This document shows, one piece after another, positions 34,398 through 46,296 of a stretch of 64,000 nucleotides of DNA; position 1 is the first letter of the stretch; the number at the start of each line of letters is the position of its first letter. Below the pieces are notes generated by a model. It did no database searches, was not told where the DNA came from, and saw only the letters and a list, made by a program, of their open reading frames with translations. Location of the stretch: contig CANJWZ010000015.1 of NCBI GenBank assembly GCA_947478725.1, positions 21,179 through 85,178 of the forward strand, in the 5' to 3' direction. A program made the position numbers and the translations under genes. Source of the stretch: Comamonadaceae bacterium. Lineage in GTDB: Bacteria > Pseudomonadota > Gammaproteobacteria > Burkholderiales > Burkholderiaceae_C.

Positions 34398-35792
34398 ATG
34401 AGTGACGCAGCCCCACTCTCTCCCAGCCAAGACTTGTGGCAAGCTTGTGTTGATCTTCTCGCGCAGGAACTGCCCGAGCAGCAATTCAACACCTGGATTC
34501 GTCCGCTGGCCGCTGTGGTGGCCCCTGACCTGTCCCGCATCACGATTCATGTCGGCAACCGCTTCAAGCTGGATTGGATCAGGGCCCAGTACGGTTCGCG
34601 CATCGCTGCTTTTCTGGAAAAGATTTCTGGCCACCAAATAACGCTTGAGTTAGCGCTTGCTCCGCGAGAAACCCCCTCCCGGTCAATGATCGTCGCCAGT
34701 GGCTTTGAGGCTTCGGCCGTCATGGAGCCGACGGATATGGTCACTTCGGACGAGGCCCTTGGCGCGCCTTTCAAGAATCGCCTCAACAGCGCCTTGACGT
34801 TTGAAAACCTGATCGAAGGCACCGCCAACCGTATGGGTCGGGCAGCCGCCATGCATGTGGCCAGCAGCCTGGGCCAGCTTTATAACCCGTTATTTATCTA
34901 CGGCGGCGTCGGTCTGGGCAAGACGCATCTTATGCATGCGATTGGCAACAAACTGCTGGAGGACAACCGGCAAGCCAAAGTTCTCTACATCCATGCGGAA
35001 CAGTTTGTATCGGATGTGGTCAAGGCCTACCAGCGCAAAACATTTGACGAATTCAAGGAGCGCTACCACTCGCTGGATCTGCTGCTGATCGACGATGTCC
35101 AGTTTTTTGCCAACAAGGACCGCACGCAGGAAGAGTTTTTCAATGCCTTTGAAGCCTTGCTGACCAAGAAGTCGCACATCGTCATGACCAGCGATACTTA
35201 TCCGAAGGGCTTGACGGATATTCACGAACGCCTTGTATCCCGTTTTGACTCAGGTTTGACGGTAGCTATTGAGCCGCCCGAGCTTGAAATGCGGGTCGCC
35301 ATTTTGATCCGTAAGGCTGAGGTGGAGTTGGCTGTGATGCCCGAAGAGGTGGCTTTTTTCGTCGCGAAGAACGTTCGCTCGAACGTGCGTGAACTCGAAG
35401 GCGCGCTGCGCAAAATACTGGCGTACTCGCGTTTTAACCAAAAAGAAATCTCGATTCAGCTGGCGCGCGAAGCGCTGCGCGACTTGCTGTCCATACAGAA
35501 CCGGCAGATTTCGGTTGAAAACATTCAAAAGACGGTGGCCGACTATTACAAAATCAAGGTCGCTGACATGTACTCCAAGAAGCGGCCCGCCAGCATTGCC
35601 CGGCCGCGCCAGATTGCCATGTACCTGGCCAAAGAACTCACACAAAAGAGCCTGCCCGAGATTGGTGAGTTGTTTGGCGGCCGCGATCACACCACGGTGT
35701 TGCATGCGGTACGCAAAATGTCTGCCGAACGCCAGCAAATGACTGAGTTGAATCAGCAATTGCATGTGCTCGAACAAACCCTGAAGGGTTAA
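34398..35792 (+). CDS. dnaA: Chromosomal replication initiator DnaA
   Basis: The product is 464 residues. Domain I (about 1-85) is followed by a short linker. The AAA+ domain has Walker A '[10 protein letters not shown]' (about 169-178) and Walker B '[10 protein letters not shown]'. The C-terminal domain IV holds the DNA-binding signature '[15 protein letters not shown]'. It binds the DnaA boxes in the following gap and unwinds the origin. It reads rightward, co-directional with the fork. Confidence 0.98.
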   Translation: MSDAAPLSPSQDLWQACVDLLAQELPEQQFNTWIRPLAAVVAPDLSRITIHVGNRFKLDWIRAQYGSRIAAFLEKISGHQITLELALAPRETPSRSMIVASGFEASAVMEPTDMVTSDEALGAPFKNRLNSALTFENLIEGTANRMGRAAAMHVASSLGQLYNPLFIYGGVGLGKTHLMHAIGNKLLEDNRQAKVLYIHAEQFVSDVVKAYQRKTFDEFKERYHSLDLLLIDDVQFFANKDRTQEEFFNAFEALLTKKSHIVMTSDTYPKGLTDIHERLVSRFDSGLTVAIEPPELEMRVAILIRKAEVELAVMPEEVAFFVAKNVRSNVRELEGALRKILAYSRFNQKEISIQLAREALRDLLSIQNRQISVENIQKTVADYYKIKVADMYSKKRPASIARPRQIAMYLAKELTQKSLPEIGELFGGRDHTTVLHAVRKMSAERQQMTELNQQLHVLEQTLKG

Positions 35793-35870
35793 AGGACCAC
35801 AAACAATGCAAATCAGGACCTCATGCCTAAGGCGCACAAGTTTGGGTATAACTTTTGAACAACTACACAG

Positions 35871-35879
35871 TTATCCACA
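35871..35879 (-). promoter_or_regulatory. DnaA box (perfect consensus)
   Basis: TTATCCACA is identical to the consensus DnaA 9-mer. Confidence 0.8.
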
Positions 35880-35988
35880 GCAAGGTGCTGTTTTTCAAAG
35901 TTATTCATTTTTGGCAACCGCTCTGAAGGCACTTGCAACACAGGGTTAAACAGTCACCAAGTACATGATTAAAAAGGGGAAAATAGCT

Positions 35989-35997
35989 TTATTCACA
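35989..35997 (-). promoter_or_regulatory. DnaA box next to the unwinding element
   Basis: TTATTCACA fits the TTATNCACA consensus and lies five bases before the GC cluster that precedes the DnaA-trios. Confidence 0.7.
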
Positions 35998-36011
35998 GAA
36001 AAGCGCGTCCC

Positions 36012-36026
36012 TTACTACTACTACTA
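36012..36026 (+). promoter_or_regulatory. DnaA-trio element
   Basis: TTA followed by four CTA triplets on the plus strand corresponds to 3'-AAT-(GAT)4-5' on the other strand, the DnaA-trio pattern on which a DnaA filament forms. It runs into an AT-rich stretch. Confidence 0.7.
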
Positions 36027-36066
36027 ATTTGAATTAAAAAATTAAACAGAAACAAAAGAGGAAGTC

Positions 36067-37173
36067 ATGATCGTTCTTAACGCCACCCAAGATAAAGTTT
36101 TGTCAGTCCTGCAATCGGTCGCTGGCATTGTTGAACGCAGGCATACATTGCCTATTCTTGCCAATGTGCTGATTCGTAAAACGGGAACCCAACTTCAGCT
36201 CACCACGAGCGACCTCGAAATCCAGATCCGGACCACCACCGAGATGGATGGTGACGGTGGCAATTTCACCACTACCGTTGGCGCACGAAAGTTGATCGAC
36301 ATCTTGCGTTCGATGCCAAGCGACCAGAAGGTGTCGCTCGAGTCCGCACAAAACAAGCTGGTCATGAAAGGTGGCAAGAGCCGCTTCACGCTGCAAACCA
36401 TGGCGGCAGAAGACTTTCCACTGGTGCAGGAGGCGGCCAACTTTGGTCCGGTTTTCTCGGTGCCGCAAAAAGTGTTGAAAGAGCTGCTCAACCAGGTGTC
36501 GTTTGCGATGGCGGTGCATGACATCCGCTACTACCTCAACGGTATTTTGTTTGTAGCTGAAGGAAAACAGCTGAGCTTGGTGGCAACGGACGGCCACCGG
36601 CTGGCCTTTTCATCGGCCATGCTGGACGTGGAGGTGCCCAAGCAGGAAGTCATCTTGCCGCGGAAAACGGTACTCGAGATGCAGCGCTTGCTGAGCGATA
36701 AGGAAGGTGCGATTGAAATGCAGTTTGCTGGTAACCAGGCCAAGTTCAGTTTTGAAGGCATGGAATTTGTTACCAAACTCGTCGAAGGCAAGTTCCCTGA
36801 TTACAACCGCGTGATTCCGAAGAACCATAAAAATATCATCACGCTGGGTCGCCTGTCCTTGCTGGCCAGCTTGCAGCGTACAGCGATTTTGACGAGCGAA
36901 AAATTCAAGGGTGTGCGCCTGAACATTGAACCCGGTACCTTGCGGGTGGCCTCCAACAATGCCGAGCAGGAAGAAGCGGTGGATGAGATTGACATCGACT
37001 ATGCCGGCGAAGACATTGAAATTGGTTTTAACGTCACCTACCTGATCGATGCACTGGCCAACATGGACCAGGATATGGTGAAAATGGAACTGGCCGATTC
37101 AAACAGTTCTGCCCTGCTGACCATCCCCGACAACGCGACCTTCAAATACGTCGTGATGCCGATGCGAATTTAA
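36067..37173 (+). CDS. dnaN: DNA polymerase III beta subunit (sliding clamp)
   Basis: The product is 368 residues, the standard length for the three-domain clamp. Characteristic stretches are 'VLQSVAGIVERRHTLPILAN', 'QVSFAMAVHDIRYYLNGILF', 'LVATDGHRLAFSSA' and the C-terminal 'ATFKYVVMPMRI', which helps form the partner-binding pocket. A ribosome site (gagg) precedes the ATG. It follows oriC and is separated from gyrB by a hairpin. Confidence 0.98.
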   Translation: MIVLNATQDKVLSVLQSVAGIVERRHTLPILANVLIRKTGTQLQLTTSDLEIQIRTTTEMDGDGGNFTTTVGARKLIDILRSMPSDQKVSLESAQNKLVMKGGKSRFTLQTMAAEDFPLVQEAANFGPVFSVPQKVLKELLNQVSFAMAVHDIRYYLNGILFVAEGKQLSLVATDGHRLAFSSAMLDVEVPKQEVILPRKTVLEMQRLLSDKEGAIEMQFAGNQAKFSFEGMEFVTKLVEGKFPDYNRVIPKNHKNIITLGRLSLLASLQRTAILTSEKFKGVRLNIEPGTLRVASNNAEQEEAVDEIDIDYAGEDIEIGFNVTYLIDALANMDQDMVKMELADSNSSALLTIPDNATFKYVVMPMRI

Positions 37174-37198
37174 GTCCTCACGCAAGACGCCCCAATGA

Positions 37199-39892
<2,694 letters not shown>

Positions 39893-39916
39893 AAATTGAC
39901 GCCCGAAATAATTGCC

Positions 39917-40216
39917 ATGAACGATACGACAACTTCTGAGTCACAAGTCTCCCAGCCACAAGCGGCCCCAAGTTCGCCGGCGGAGCGCCCCGTCTTGCCT
40001 GACCAGCTCTCCACGGACGTGCGTAGCAAGCACCACGTCAAGGCGATTTTTGAGCATGACATCGGCATTCGCTTCAACGACAAGGAGCGCTTTGATGTTG
40101 AGGAATACTGCATCAGCGAGGGCTGGATCAAAGTGCCGGTGGGCAAGAAGGTCGACCGCAAGGGTTTTCCGCTGACGATCAAACTCAAGGGCAAGGTAGA
40201 GGCGTTTTACAAATAG
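39917..40216 (+). CDS. DUF3297-family small protein
   Basis: The product is 99 residues from the ATG at 39917; the frame is also open to a TTG at 39896. After a disordered Ser/Pro-rich start, the conserved block 'HHVKAIFEHDIGIRFNDKER' followed by 'EEYCISEGWIKVP' and 'KGFPLTIKLKGKVEAFYK' identifies DUF3297, for which no function is established. It lies 24 bases behind gyrB and is probably co-transcribed. It is convergent with parA across a repeat. Confidence 0.85.
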   Translation: MNDTTTSESQVSQPQAAPSSPAERPVLPDQLSTDVRSKHHVKAIFEHDIGIRFNDKERFDVEEYCISEGWIKVPVGKKVDRKGFPLTIKLKGKVEAFYK

Positions 40217-40229
40217 CAGGAATTCGATC

Positions 40230-40262
40230 GCTATTAAATAAGTAGCGACTAGCCCAAGTTTT
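40230..40262 (+). repeat. Dispersed repeat copy between DUF3297 gene and parA
   Basis: GCTATTAAATAAGTAGCGAC followed by TAGCCC shows the GCTAT-N9-AGC core and matches the copy at 8260. A weak hairpin (ggccgttta / aaacggtc, about 40278-40300) follows and may end both convergent transcripts. Confidence 0.6.
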
Positions 40263-40318
40263 AAAAGGGGCGCAGGCCGTTTATGCAAAAACGGTCTGAA
40301 CGCTGCTGAAAAACGGTC

Positions 40319-41104
40319 CTACATCGTTTTGATGCGCTGAACCATCTCTCCTGCAAACGCGACAAAAGCCTCTGCGCCTTTGGATGCCGGGTCAAATACC
40401 ACGCCAGGCAAACCATAGCTGGGCGCCTCGGCCAATCGCACATTGCGTGGGATCACGGTGTTGAACACCTTGTCGCCAAAATGATTTTTGAGTTGCTCGC
40501 TGACCTGTTGCTGCAGCGTGATGCGGGGGTCATACATGACCCGCAGCAAGCCGATGATGGCCAGATCTTTGTTCAGGTTGGCGTGGACTTGCTTGATGGT
40601 GTTGACGAGATCGGTCAGGCCCTCTAGCGCAAAGTATTCGCACTGCATCGGTACGATCACGCCGTGAGCACAGCACAAGCCATTGAGCGTCAGCATGCTC
40701 AGTGATGGCGGACAGTCGATCAGCACAAAGTCGTAGTCGGCATCAATCGCGCCGATGGCGAGCTTGAGTCGCTTCTCGCGCCGCTCCACATCCACCAGCT
40801 CGACTTCGGCGCCGGCGAGTTCGCGGTTGGCGCCCAGAATGTCGTAGCTGCAACCGGCGGCGATCAGTTTCTGGCTGGTGACTTTGGCTTCAAGAATCGT
40901 GGCCGACTCGAGCAGGACGTCATACACCGTGTATTCCAGTTTGCGCTTGTCTACACCGGAGCCCATGGTGGCATTGCCTTGCGGGTCGAGGTCAATCATC
41001 AGCACCCGCTGTCCAACTTTGGCCAGGCCGGCGGCCAGGTTAACGGTGGTGGTGGTTTTGCCCACGCCACCTTTTTGGTTGGCAATGCAAAAAATTTTGG
41101 CCAT
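40319..41104 (-). CDS. parA: Chromosome-partitioning ATPase ParA (Soj)
   Basis: The product is 261 residues. The deviant Walker A is 'NQKGGVGKTTTTVNLAAGL' (residues 9-27), Walker A' is 'VLMIDLDPQGNAT' and Walker B is 'DFVLIDCPPSLSMLTLN'. It is the short chromosomal type without an N-terminal repressor domain. It moves ParB-parS complexes of newly copied origins. parB normally follows directly but is absent here: the next gene is convergent. Two parS sites nevertheless lie in the neighbouring rsmG and mnmG genes. Confidence 0.96.
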   Translation of the reverse strand: MAKIFCIANQKGGVGKTTTTVNLAAGLAKVGQRVLMIDLDPQGNATMGSGVDKRKLEYTVYDVLLESATILEAKVTSQKLIAAGCSYDILGANRELAGAEVELVDVERREKRLKLAIGAIDADYDFVLIDCPPSLSMLTLNGLCCAHGVIVPMQCEYFALEGLTDLVNTIKQVHANLNKDLAIIGLLRVMYDPRITLQQQVSEQLKNHFGDKVFNTVIPRNVRLAEAPSYGLPGVVFDPASKGAEAFVAFAGEMVQRIKTM

Positions 41105-41129
41105 ATTGTTCTTATTTTTAGGGGTGGGG

Positions 41130-41756
41130 TTACTTGGAGATGGCCAGCTTCAAACCAAAGCCGATCAGGAAGACGCCTGCGGCCTTGTTGAGAAAGCTTG
41201 ATATTTTAGGGTTGGCGCGCAGTCGGTCGGCAAAAAAAGTGGTCAGCAGCACAGAGCAAAGCCCATATAAAAAAGTCAGCACAGCGATGGTGGCGGCCAT
41301 CACGCCAAAGGTCGTGATGCCCTGATGTGTTTTCGGGTCGACGAACAAAGGGAAGAAGGCCATGTAAAACACAATCGCTTTCGGGTTGAGCAGCGTGATG
41401 AAGAGCGCTTGGCGAAAGTAGTGGCGCGGCTTGATGTGCAGTATGGGCGCGTCTCCAGCTTTTGCCATCAGCAGCTTGATGCCCAGCCAGGCGAGGTAAA
41501 CGGCCCCGGCCCACTGCACGACATGAAAGGCTGCCGGGTACGTGGCCATCACGGTGGAAACGCCCGCCACAGCAGCCCACAGCAACACCTGGTCGCCGGC
41601 AATCACGCCAAAAGTCGCGCCCAGGCCGCCTGCAATGCCGCCCTTGCTGGTAGACGTGATCAGTGCCAGATTACCCGGGCCCGGGATAAGCAGAAAGACA
41701 ATGATGGCGACAACAAAGGAGGTGTAGTCGGCAATGCCAAAAATTGAGCCAGACAT
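41130..41756 (-). CDS. LysE/RhtB-family amino-acid exporter
   Basis: The product is 208 residues with about six hydrophobic segments. The family signature 'FLLIPGPGNLALITSTSKGG' sits at residues 21-40 and 'ITLLNPKAIVFYMAFFPLFV' in the middle. Members export lysine, threonine, homoserine or related compounds. It sits between rsmG (30 bases upstream) and parA (25 bases downstream) on the same strand, an insertion into the usual mnmG-rsmG-parA row. The substrate is unknown. Confidence 0.9.
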   Translation of the reverse strand: MSGSIFGIADYTSFVVAIIVFLLIPGPGNLALITSTSKGGIAGGLGATFGVIAGDQVLLWAAVAGVSTVMATYPAAFHVVQWAGAVYLAWLGIKLLMAKAGDAPILHIKPRHYFRQALFITLLNPKAIVFYMAFFPLFVDPKTHQGITTFGVMAATIAVLTFLYGLCSVLLTTFFADRLRANPKISSFLNKAAGVFLIGFGLKLAISK

Positions 41757-41786
41757 GGTCGGTTTCCGGTAGATGATGCTTTGAGT

Positions 41787-42428
41787 TTACGACACGGTCT
41801 TTTCACGCATCCACACCACGCAGCGCTCGGCATCCAGTCCCGGCACCCGCAGTTGTTCCACGTGAAACACATCAACCGTCGCAGGCAGCGCCGCCAGCTC
41901 GTCCGTCGGGTGCTTGCCTTTCATGCCCATCCAAACACCGTTTGGAGCCAGCGCCCTGGCCGACCATTGCGTGAAGTCAGGCAGAGACGCGAAGGCCCGG
42001 GAGCAGATCACGTTGAAAGCCGAGTCAATAGTTTCAACCCGCGCGTGTAGACCGGCCAGGTTGGGGAGCCTCAACTCAAGCGCGACTTGCTTGATAAACG
42101 TCGCCTTCTTGGCCACCGTGTCGACGCAGGTGACGTGGATGGCGGGGCAGCAAATGGCGATGACCACACCGGGCAGGCCGGCGCCTGAGCCGACATCCAG
42201 CAATTGGCCCTGCGCCACGCGCTGTCGCAGCGGCGCAATGATCGCCAGGCTGTCCAGCAAATGGTGCGTCATCATTTCGGCAGGGTCGCGGACGGCGGTC
42301 AGGTTGTAGACCTTGGTCCACTTGGCGATCAGCTTCAGGTAGTCGAGCAATTGGCCTATCTGAGGGGCGCTGAGTTCAAGTTCTAGCTCCGCCAGCCCTG
42401 CGCGCAGGGTTGCCTCGTCGCCGATCAT
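41787..42428 (-). CDS. rsmG: 16S rRNA (guanine-527-N7)-methyltransferase RsmG
   Basis: The product is 213 residues. The SAM-binding motif is '[20 protein letters not shown]'; the N-terminal '[20 protein letters not shown]' and '[12 protein letters not shown]' are also typical of RsmG (GidB). It methylates G527 of 16S rRNA; loss is known to give low-level streptomycin resistance. Its start overlaps the mnmG stop by four bases. A perfect parS site (41854-41869) lies inside the coding region near the 3' end. Confidence 0.96.
   Translation of the reverse strand: MIGDEATLRAGLAELELELSAPQIGQLLDYLKLIAKWTKVYNLTAVRDPAEMMTHHLLDSLAIIAPLRQRVAQGQLLDVGSGAGLPGVVIAICCPAIHVTCVDTVAKKATFIKQVALELRLPNLAGLHARVETIDSAFNVICSRAFASLPDFTQWSARALAPNGVWMGMKGKHPTDELAALPATVDVFHVEQLRVPGLDAERCVVWMREKTVS
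41854..41869. promoter_or_regulatory. parS centromere site inside rsmG
   Basis: TGTTCCACGTGAAACA fits the universal chromosomal parS consensus TGTTNCACGTGAAACA, where ParB would load. Confidence 0.88.
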
Positions 42429-44419
42429 GCGTCAATTTTCTCGGGGCTGGCCAGAGGCGTGGTGTTCTTCCAGAGGTTTTTCTTCAAATGCACCAACAGC
42501 AAGGACACCGTCGCGGGCGTGATGCCCGAGATGCGCGAGGCCATGCCCAGCGTCTCTGGCCGGTGTTTGGCCAGCGTCTGGCGCGCTTCAAAGCTCAGCG
42601 CCTGCACTTGCAGGTAGTCCAGTTCAGGCGGGAGTTTGAGGTTTTCGTAGTGCGCCGCGCGCTCGACTTCAACTTTTTGCAGATCAATATAGCCGGCGTA
42701 CTTGGCCGTGATCTCGATTTGCTCAATCACGCTTTTATCCAGGAGTGCGGAGATATCAGGCGCACCGTACTTGCCGCCGTCCAGGCTCATCAGCCCTGCG
42801 TAGTTCACGTCGGGCCGCCGTAGCAAGTCGGCCAGGTTGTATTCCCGCTCAATCGCCTTGCCCAGTACCCGCTCAGACTCTGCAAGCGGCAGGTTGTTCG
42901 GGTTCACCCAAATGCTGCGCAGGCGCTCTGTTTCACGTGAAACAGCATCGCGTTTGCGGTTGAAGGCGTCCCAGCGAGCGTCGTCCACCAGTCCCAGTGC
43001 CCTGCCCTTTTCCGTCAGGCGCATGTCGGCGTTGTCTTCGCGCAGCATCAGGCGAAACTCTGCCCGGCTGGTAAACATGCGGTAAGGCTCTGTCACGCCC
43101 TTCGTGATCAGGTCATCCACCAGAACACCCAAATACGCTTCGTCGCGCTTGGGCAGCCACGCACCGCCATGATCGTTGGGCAAGCCACCGAGTGCCCGGC
43201 ATTGCAGCGCAGCATTGATGCCGGCAAACATGCCTTGTGCCGCCGCCTCTTCATAACCCGTGGTGCCGTTGATTTGCCCGGCAAAAAACAGGCCGCCAAT
43301 CGCCCGGGTTTCAAAGTTGGTTTTCAGAGCGCGTGGGTCAAAGTAGTCGTATTCAATCGCGTAGCCGGGCCGCAGGATGTGGGCGTTTTCCATCCCCACC
43401 ATAGACCGCACCAGTTCGTATTGAATGTCAAACGGCAAGCTGGTGGAGATGCCGTTGGGGTAGATCTCGTGCGTTGTCAGGCCTTCCGGCTCCAGGAAAA
43501 CCTGGTGCGCTTCCTTGTCGGCAAAGCGGTTGATCTTGTCTTCCACGCTCGGGCAGTAGCGCGGGCCGACCCCGTCAATCTTGCCGGTAAACATGGGGCT
43601 GCGGTCAAATCCGCTGCGAATGATGTCGTGTGTGCGTGCGTTGGTGTGGGTGATGTAGCACGGCACCTGCTGGGGGTGCTGGATATTGCCACCCATAAAA
43701 CTAAAAACGGGAACCGCCCCAAGGGTTGAGCCGGCACTTTCTGAGCCCGGCATCCCATCGCCCGGCTGGGCAATGCACTTGCTGAAGTCAATCGTGCGGC
43801 CATCAATGCGCGGTGGCGTGCCGGTTTTCAGCCGGCCTTGCGGCAGTTTCAGTTCTTTCAGCCGGGCCGACAAGGACACCGCCGGCGGGTCGCCCGCCCT
43901 GCCGGCTGAATAGTTTTGCAGTCCGACATGGATCTTGCCGTCAAGGAAAGTCCCCGCCGTCAACACCACGGTGCGGCTTCTGAACTTGATGCCAACCTGT
44001 GTGACCGCACCCACCACTCGGTCGCCTTCGACCATCAGGTCATCCACGGCTTGTTGAAACAGCCACAGGTTGGGCTGGTTCTCCAGCATCCGGCGAATAG
44101 CCGCTTTGTACAAAATGCGGTCGGCCTGCGCCCGCGTTGCGCGCACGGCCGGCCCTTTGGAGCTGTTCAAGATGCGAAACTGAATGCCGCCCTCGTCGGT
44201 GGCCAATGCCATCGCGCCGCCCATCGCGTCGACCTCTTTGACCAAATGGCCCTTGCCAATGCCGCCTATCGACGGGTTGCAACTCATCTGGCCCAGCGTT
44301 TCAATGTTGTGCGTCAAGAGCAAGGTCTTGCAGCCCATGCGCGCGCTGGCCAGTGCCGCCTCGGTGCCGGCATGGCCACCGCCGACCACAATCACATCAA
44401 ATTCTTGGGGGTAAAACAT
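42425..44419 (-). CDS. mnmG: tRNA uridine-5-carboxymethylaminomethyl modification enzyme MnmG
   Basis: The product is 664 residues. The FAD-binding start is '[20 protein letters not shown]'. '[20 protein letters not shown]' holds a conserved Cys; later '[18 protein letters not shown]' and the C-terminal helical MnmE/tRNA-binding region ('[20 protein letters not shown]') follow. It acts with MnmE on tRNA U34. It heads the mnmG-rsmG-lysE-parA row, which reads toward the origin. A second perfect parS site lies inside it at 42929. Confidence 0.97.
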   Translation of the reverse strand: MFYPQEFDVIVVGGGHAGTEAALASARMGCKTLLLTHNIETLGQMSCNPSIGGIGKGHLVKEVDAMGGAMALATDEGGIQFRILNSSKGPAVRATRAQADRILYKAAIRRMLENQPNLWLFQQAVDDLMVEGDRVVGAVTQVGIKFRSRTVVLTAGTFLDGKIHVGLQNYSAGRAGDPPAVSLSARLKELKLPQGRLKTGTPPRIDGRTIDFSKCIAQPGDGMPGSESAGSTLGAVPVFSFMGGNIQHPQQVPCYITHTNARTHDIIRSGFDRSPMFTGKIDGVGPRYCPSVEDKINRFADKEAHQVFLEPEGLTTHEIYPNGISTSLPFDIQYELVRSMVGMENAHILRPGYAIEYDYFDPRALKTNFETRAIGGLFFAGQINGTTGYEEAAAQGMFAGINAALQCRALGGLPNDHGGAWLPKRDEAYLGVLVDDLITKGVTEPYRMFTSRAEFRLMLREDNADMRLTEKGRALGLVDDARWDAFNRKRDAVSRETERLRSIWVNPNNLPLAESERVLGKAIEREYNLADLLRRPDVNYAGLMSLDGGKYGAPDISALLDKSVIEQIEITAKYAGYIDLQKVEVERAAHYENLKLPPELDYLQVQALSFEARQTLAKHRPETLGMASRISGITPATVSLLLVHLKKNLWKNTTPLASPEKIDA
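42929..42944. promoter_or_regulatory. parS centromere site inside mnmG
   Basis: TGTTTCACGTGAAACA is a perfect 16-base palindrome identical to the classical parS consensus. Confidence 0.92.
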
Positions 44420-44435
44420 ATGGGCTTCAATCCGT

Positions 44436-44924
44436 TCAGTTGTCTATCAATTCAGTCGCCACGCCCATGGCGCGCGCCACTTGTGCCTGGCGCTTGTCCG
44501 CCGTCACAAACAAATCCACCTGCGCTGCGATGGCGCTGCCCACATGCAGCGCGTCCATGCCGCGCAGCGGGCCATGCTCCATCGCGGCAAAGGCAAAACG
44601 CTCTACCCGCGCATCCAGCGGCACCAGAGTCATGTCGGCCACATCGCTTTGTGCGGCGGTCCAGGCGCGGTCAAACTCTGCCGCGGGCAAGCTGCCCTCG
44701 CGGCGGCGGCGCAGCAGGGCCGAGGCGACCTCGGTCTTGCAGTGCGCTGCCACCAGCAGCTCGCTGGCCGACGCAAACAGCGCCAGCACGCGAAGGCGTC
44801 CGGTTTCGCTGGCGTAGCGCTTGGTCAGCGCCGACGCGTCAAACATCAGGCGCGCCTCGCCCTCGCGGGCGATCACGGCAGCCACGGGCGATGCGCCGGG
44901 GTAAGTTGCCTTGCGTTTCACCAT
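44436..44924 (-). CDS. VapC-type PIN-domain toxin
   Basis: The product is 162 residues. The PIN acidic quartet is suggested by '[17 protein letters not shown]' (Asp), a central Glu in '[12 protein letters not shown]', and '[20 protein letters not shown]' with '[10 protein letters not shown]' (Asp residues). The group cleaves RNA, often tRNA or rRNA. Its start overlaps the end of the antitoxin gene by seven bases. A leader of about 25 residues precedes the PIN fold, so a later start is possible, although none has a better ribosome site. Confidence 0.85.
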   Translation of the reverse strand: MVKRKATYPGASPVAAVIAREGEARLMFDASALTKRYASETGRLRVLALFASASELLVAAHCKTEVASALLRRRREGSLPAAEFDRAWTAAQSDVADMTLVPLDARVERFAFAAMEHGPLRGMDALHVGSAIAAQVDLFVTADKRQAQVARAMGVATELIDN

Positions 44925-45172
44925 GGCGCTTCGTTGCGCTCATCCAGCACGGCTTGAGACAAAGTCGCACCAGCGCCAAGCACGACGGGCTCAAACGGTC
45001 GCTTCCAGCTCGGCACTTTTGTGGCGACTTCTGCGGGCATCGGTACCAGCTCGGCCACCGGCTTACCATGCCGCAAAATGCGCACGGTTTCGCCCTTCTC
45101 AACCAGGTCAATCATGGCCGATGTGTTGGCACGGAACTCACTGAGTGGGACGCTGATGGGAACAGTTTGCAT
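44918..45172 (-). CDS. Phd/YefM-type antitoxin
   Basis: The product is 84 residues from the ATG at 45172; a TTG at 45181 would add three. It starts 'MQTVPISVPLSEFRANTSAM' and continues 'IDLVEKGETVRILRHGKPVA', the classical Phd/YefM fold that both binds DNA and folds onto the toxin. The C-terminal tail should neutralise the VapC-like toxin encoded just downstream. A repeated TGTACA operator overlaps its start codon, which fits autorepression. Confidence 0.88.
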   Translation of the reverse strand: MQTVPISVPLSEFRANTSAMIDLVEKGETVRILRHGKPVAELVPMPAEVATKVPSWKRPFEPVVLGAGATLSQAVLDERNEAPW

Positions 45173-45199
45173 TTTGTACAAAATTGGTTATTTTGTACA
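45171..45199 (-). promoter_or_regulatory. Operator of the Phd/VapC-type toxin-antitoxin pair
   Basis: The decamer ATTTTGTACA occurs twice, at 45171-45180 and 45190-45199, 19 bases apart, about two helical turns. The first copy is part of a perfect palindrome TTTTGTACAAAA (45172-45183) that overlaps the antitoxin start codon. Two dimers on one DNA face are typical of Phd autorepression. Confidence 0.6.
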
Positions 45200-45294
45200 T
45201 TTTACGTGGTTTTGCGGCAGCTGGTCGAAACTACTTACAAAAGGCCGAGCGTCATGGCCTTACATTTAAAGCCATCTCTTTTCAAAAGTAACCC

Positions 45295-46296
45295 ATGCGC
45301 TCATCCGAACCGATCACCCGACGCGCAGCCCTGAAAACCGTCACCACACTGGCCGCTGCCAGCGCTTTTCCGTCGATTGTTCCGGCCTTCGGCCAAACGG
45401 CCTGGCCCAGCAAACCGATTCGCCTGCTCGTGCCATTTGCCCCGGGCGGCAGTTCTGAAATTGTGGCGCGGTCTGCAGCCAATGAGATCGGCAAAAGCCT
45501 GGGCCAGACGGTGTTTGTTGAAAACAAGCCCGGCGCCAGCGGCAACATCGCCATGGCCGAATGTGCGCAAAGCACCGACGGTCACACGCTCATTTTGGGA
45601 CACATTGGCACTTTTGCGGTCAATCCGTTCATTTTTGACAAGCTGCCGTTTGACACCAACAAAGACTTCAAACCGATCTCGCTGCTGGCCAAGGTGCCCA
45701 GCCTGTATGTGGTCCATGCCGACCTGCCAGTTAAAAACTTAAAGGAATTCATCGCCCTGGCCAAGGCCAAGCCTGGCAGCCTGAACTACGGTTCCGCGGG
45801 TAACGGCAGCGCCGGGCATCTGGCGTTTGAGTATCTGAAAATGGTCTCAAGTACCTTTGTGCTGCACGTGCCTTACCGCGGCACCGGTCCGCAATTGACG
45901 GACCTGCTGGCCGGTCGGCTGGATGCCGCCAGCGTCGGCGCGCCAGCGATTTTGGCGCACATCAAATCCGGCAAGCTGCGCTGCATTGCCACCGGCACCA
46001 AAGAGCGCCTGCCCCAGCTGCCAGACGTGCCCACTGTGGCCGAAAGCGGCTACCCCGGCTTTGAGATGACCCAGTGGTATGGCCTGAATGCCCCGGCCAA
46101 CATGCCGCCTGAGGCCGTCGCCAAAATAGCCGACGCCTGCGCCAAAGCCATGAAAAACCCCTTGGCCACCGAGCGCCTGCGCGGCGACACCGCCCAGCCG
46201 GTAGGCGACACACCGGCCCAGTACGCCGCCTTCATCAAAACAGAGCAAGCCCGCTGGAAGCAGGTCACTGCGCGAGCCAAAATTAAACCCGACTGA
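45295..46296 (+). CDS. Bug-family (TctC-like) tripartite tricarboxylate transporter binding protein
   Basis: The product is 333 residues. The N-terminus carries a twin-arginine-like signal ('TRRAALKTVTTLAAASAFP'). The mature start 'WPSKPIRLLVPFAPGGSSEI' and later 'NKPGASGNIAMAECAQSTDG' and 'YGSAGNGSAGHLAFEY' are classic for the Bug superfamily, which is greatly expanded in Burkholderiales and binds carboxylates or aromatic acids in the periplasm. No TctAB membrane partners lie beside it. It may deliver a substrate of the catabolic cluster that follows, but a 439-base gap separates them. Confidence 0.9.
   Translation: MRSSEPITRRAALKTVTTLAAASAFPSIVPAFGQTAWPSKPIRLLVPFAPGGSSEIVARSAANEIGKSLGQTVFVENKPGASGNIAMAECAQSTDGHTLILGHIGTFAVNPFIFDKLPFDTNKDFKPISLLAKVPSLYVVHADLPVKNLKEFIALAKAKPGSLNYGSAGNGSAGHLAFEYLKMVSSTFVLHVPYRGTGPQLTDLLAGRLDAASVGAPAILAHIKSGKLRCIATGTKERLPQLPDVPTVAESGYPGFEMTQWYGLNAPANMPPEAVAKIADACAKAMKNPLATERLRGDTAQPVGDTPAQYAAFIKTEQARWKQVTARAKIKPD

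Larger units (their letters stand above)
35793..36066 (+). other. Predicted chromosomal replication origin (oriC)
   Basis: The dnaA-dnaN gap contains a perfect DnaA box TTATCCACA (35871-35879), a second box TTATTCACA (35989-35997), a GC cluster gcgcgtccc (36003-36011), a DnaA-trio run of five trios (36012-36026) and an AT-rich stretch (36027-36059). The order box, GC cluster, trios, AT-rich is the basal unwinding system described for bacterial origins. Gene context (dnaA/dnaN flanks) agrees. Confidence 0.8.

Noticed and set aside
43916..45334. Plus-strand open frame (472 codons) over the mnmG start, VapC and antitoxin genes
   Set aside because: It runs against three well-supported minus-strand genes and its product is Arg/Pro/Ser-rich without motifs.
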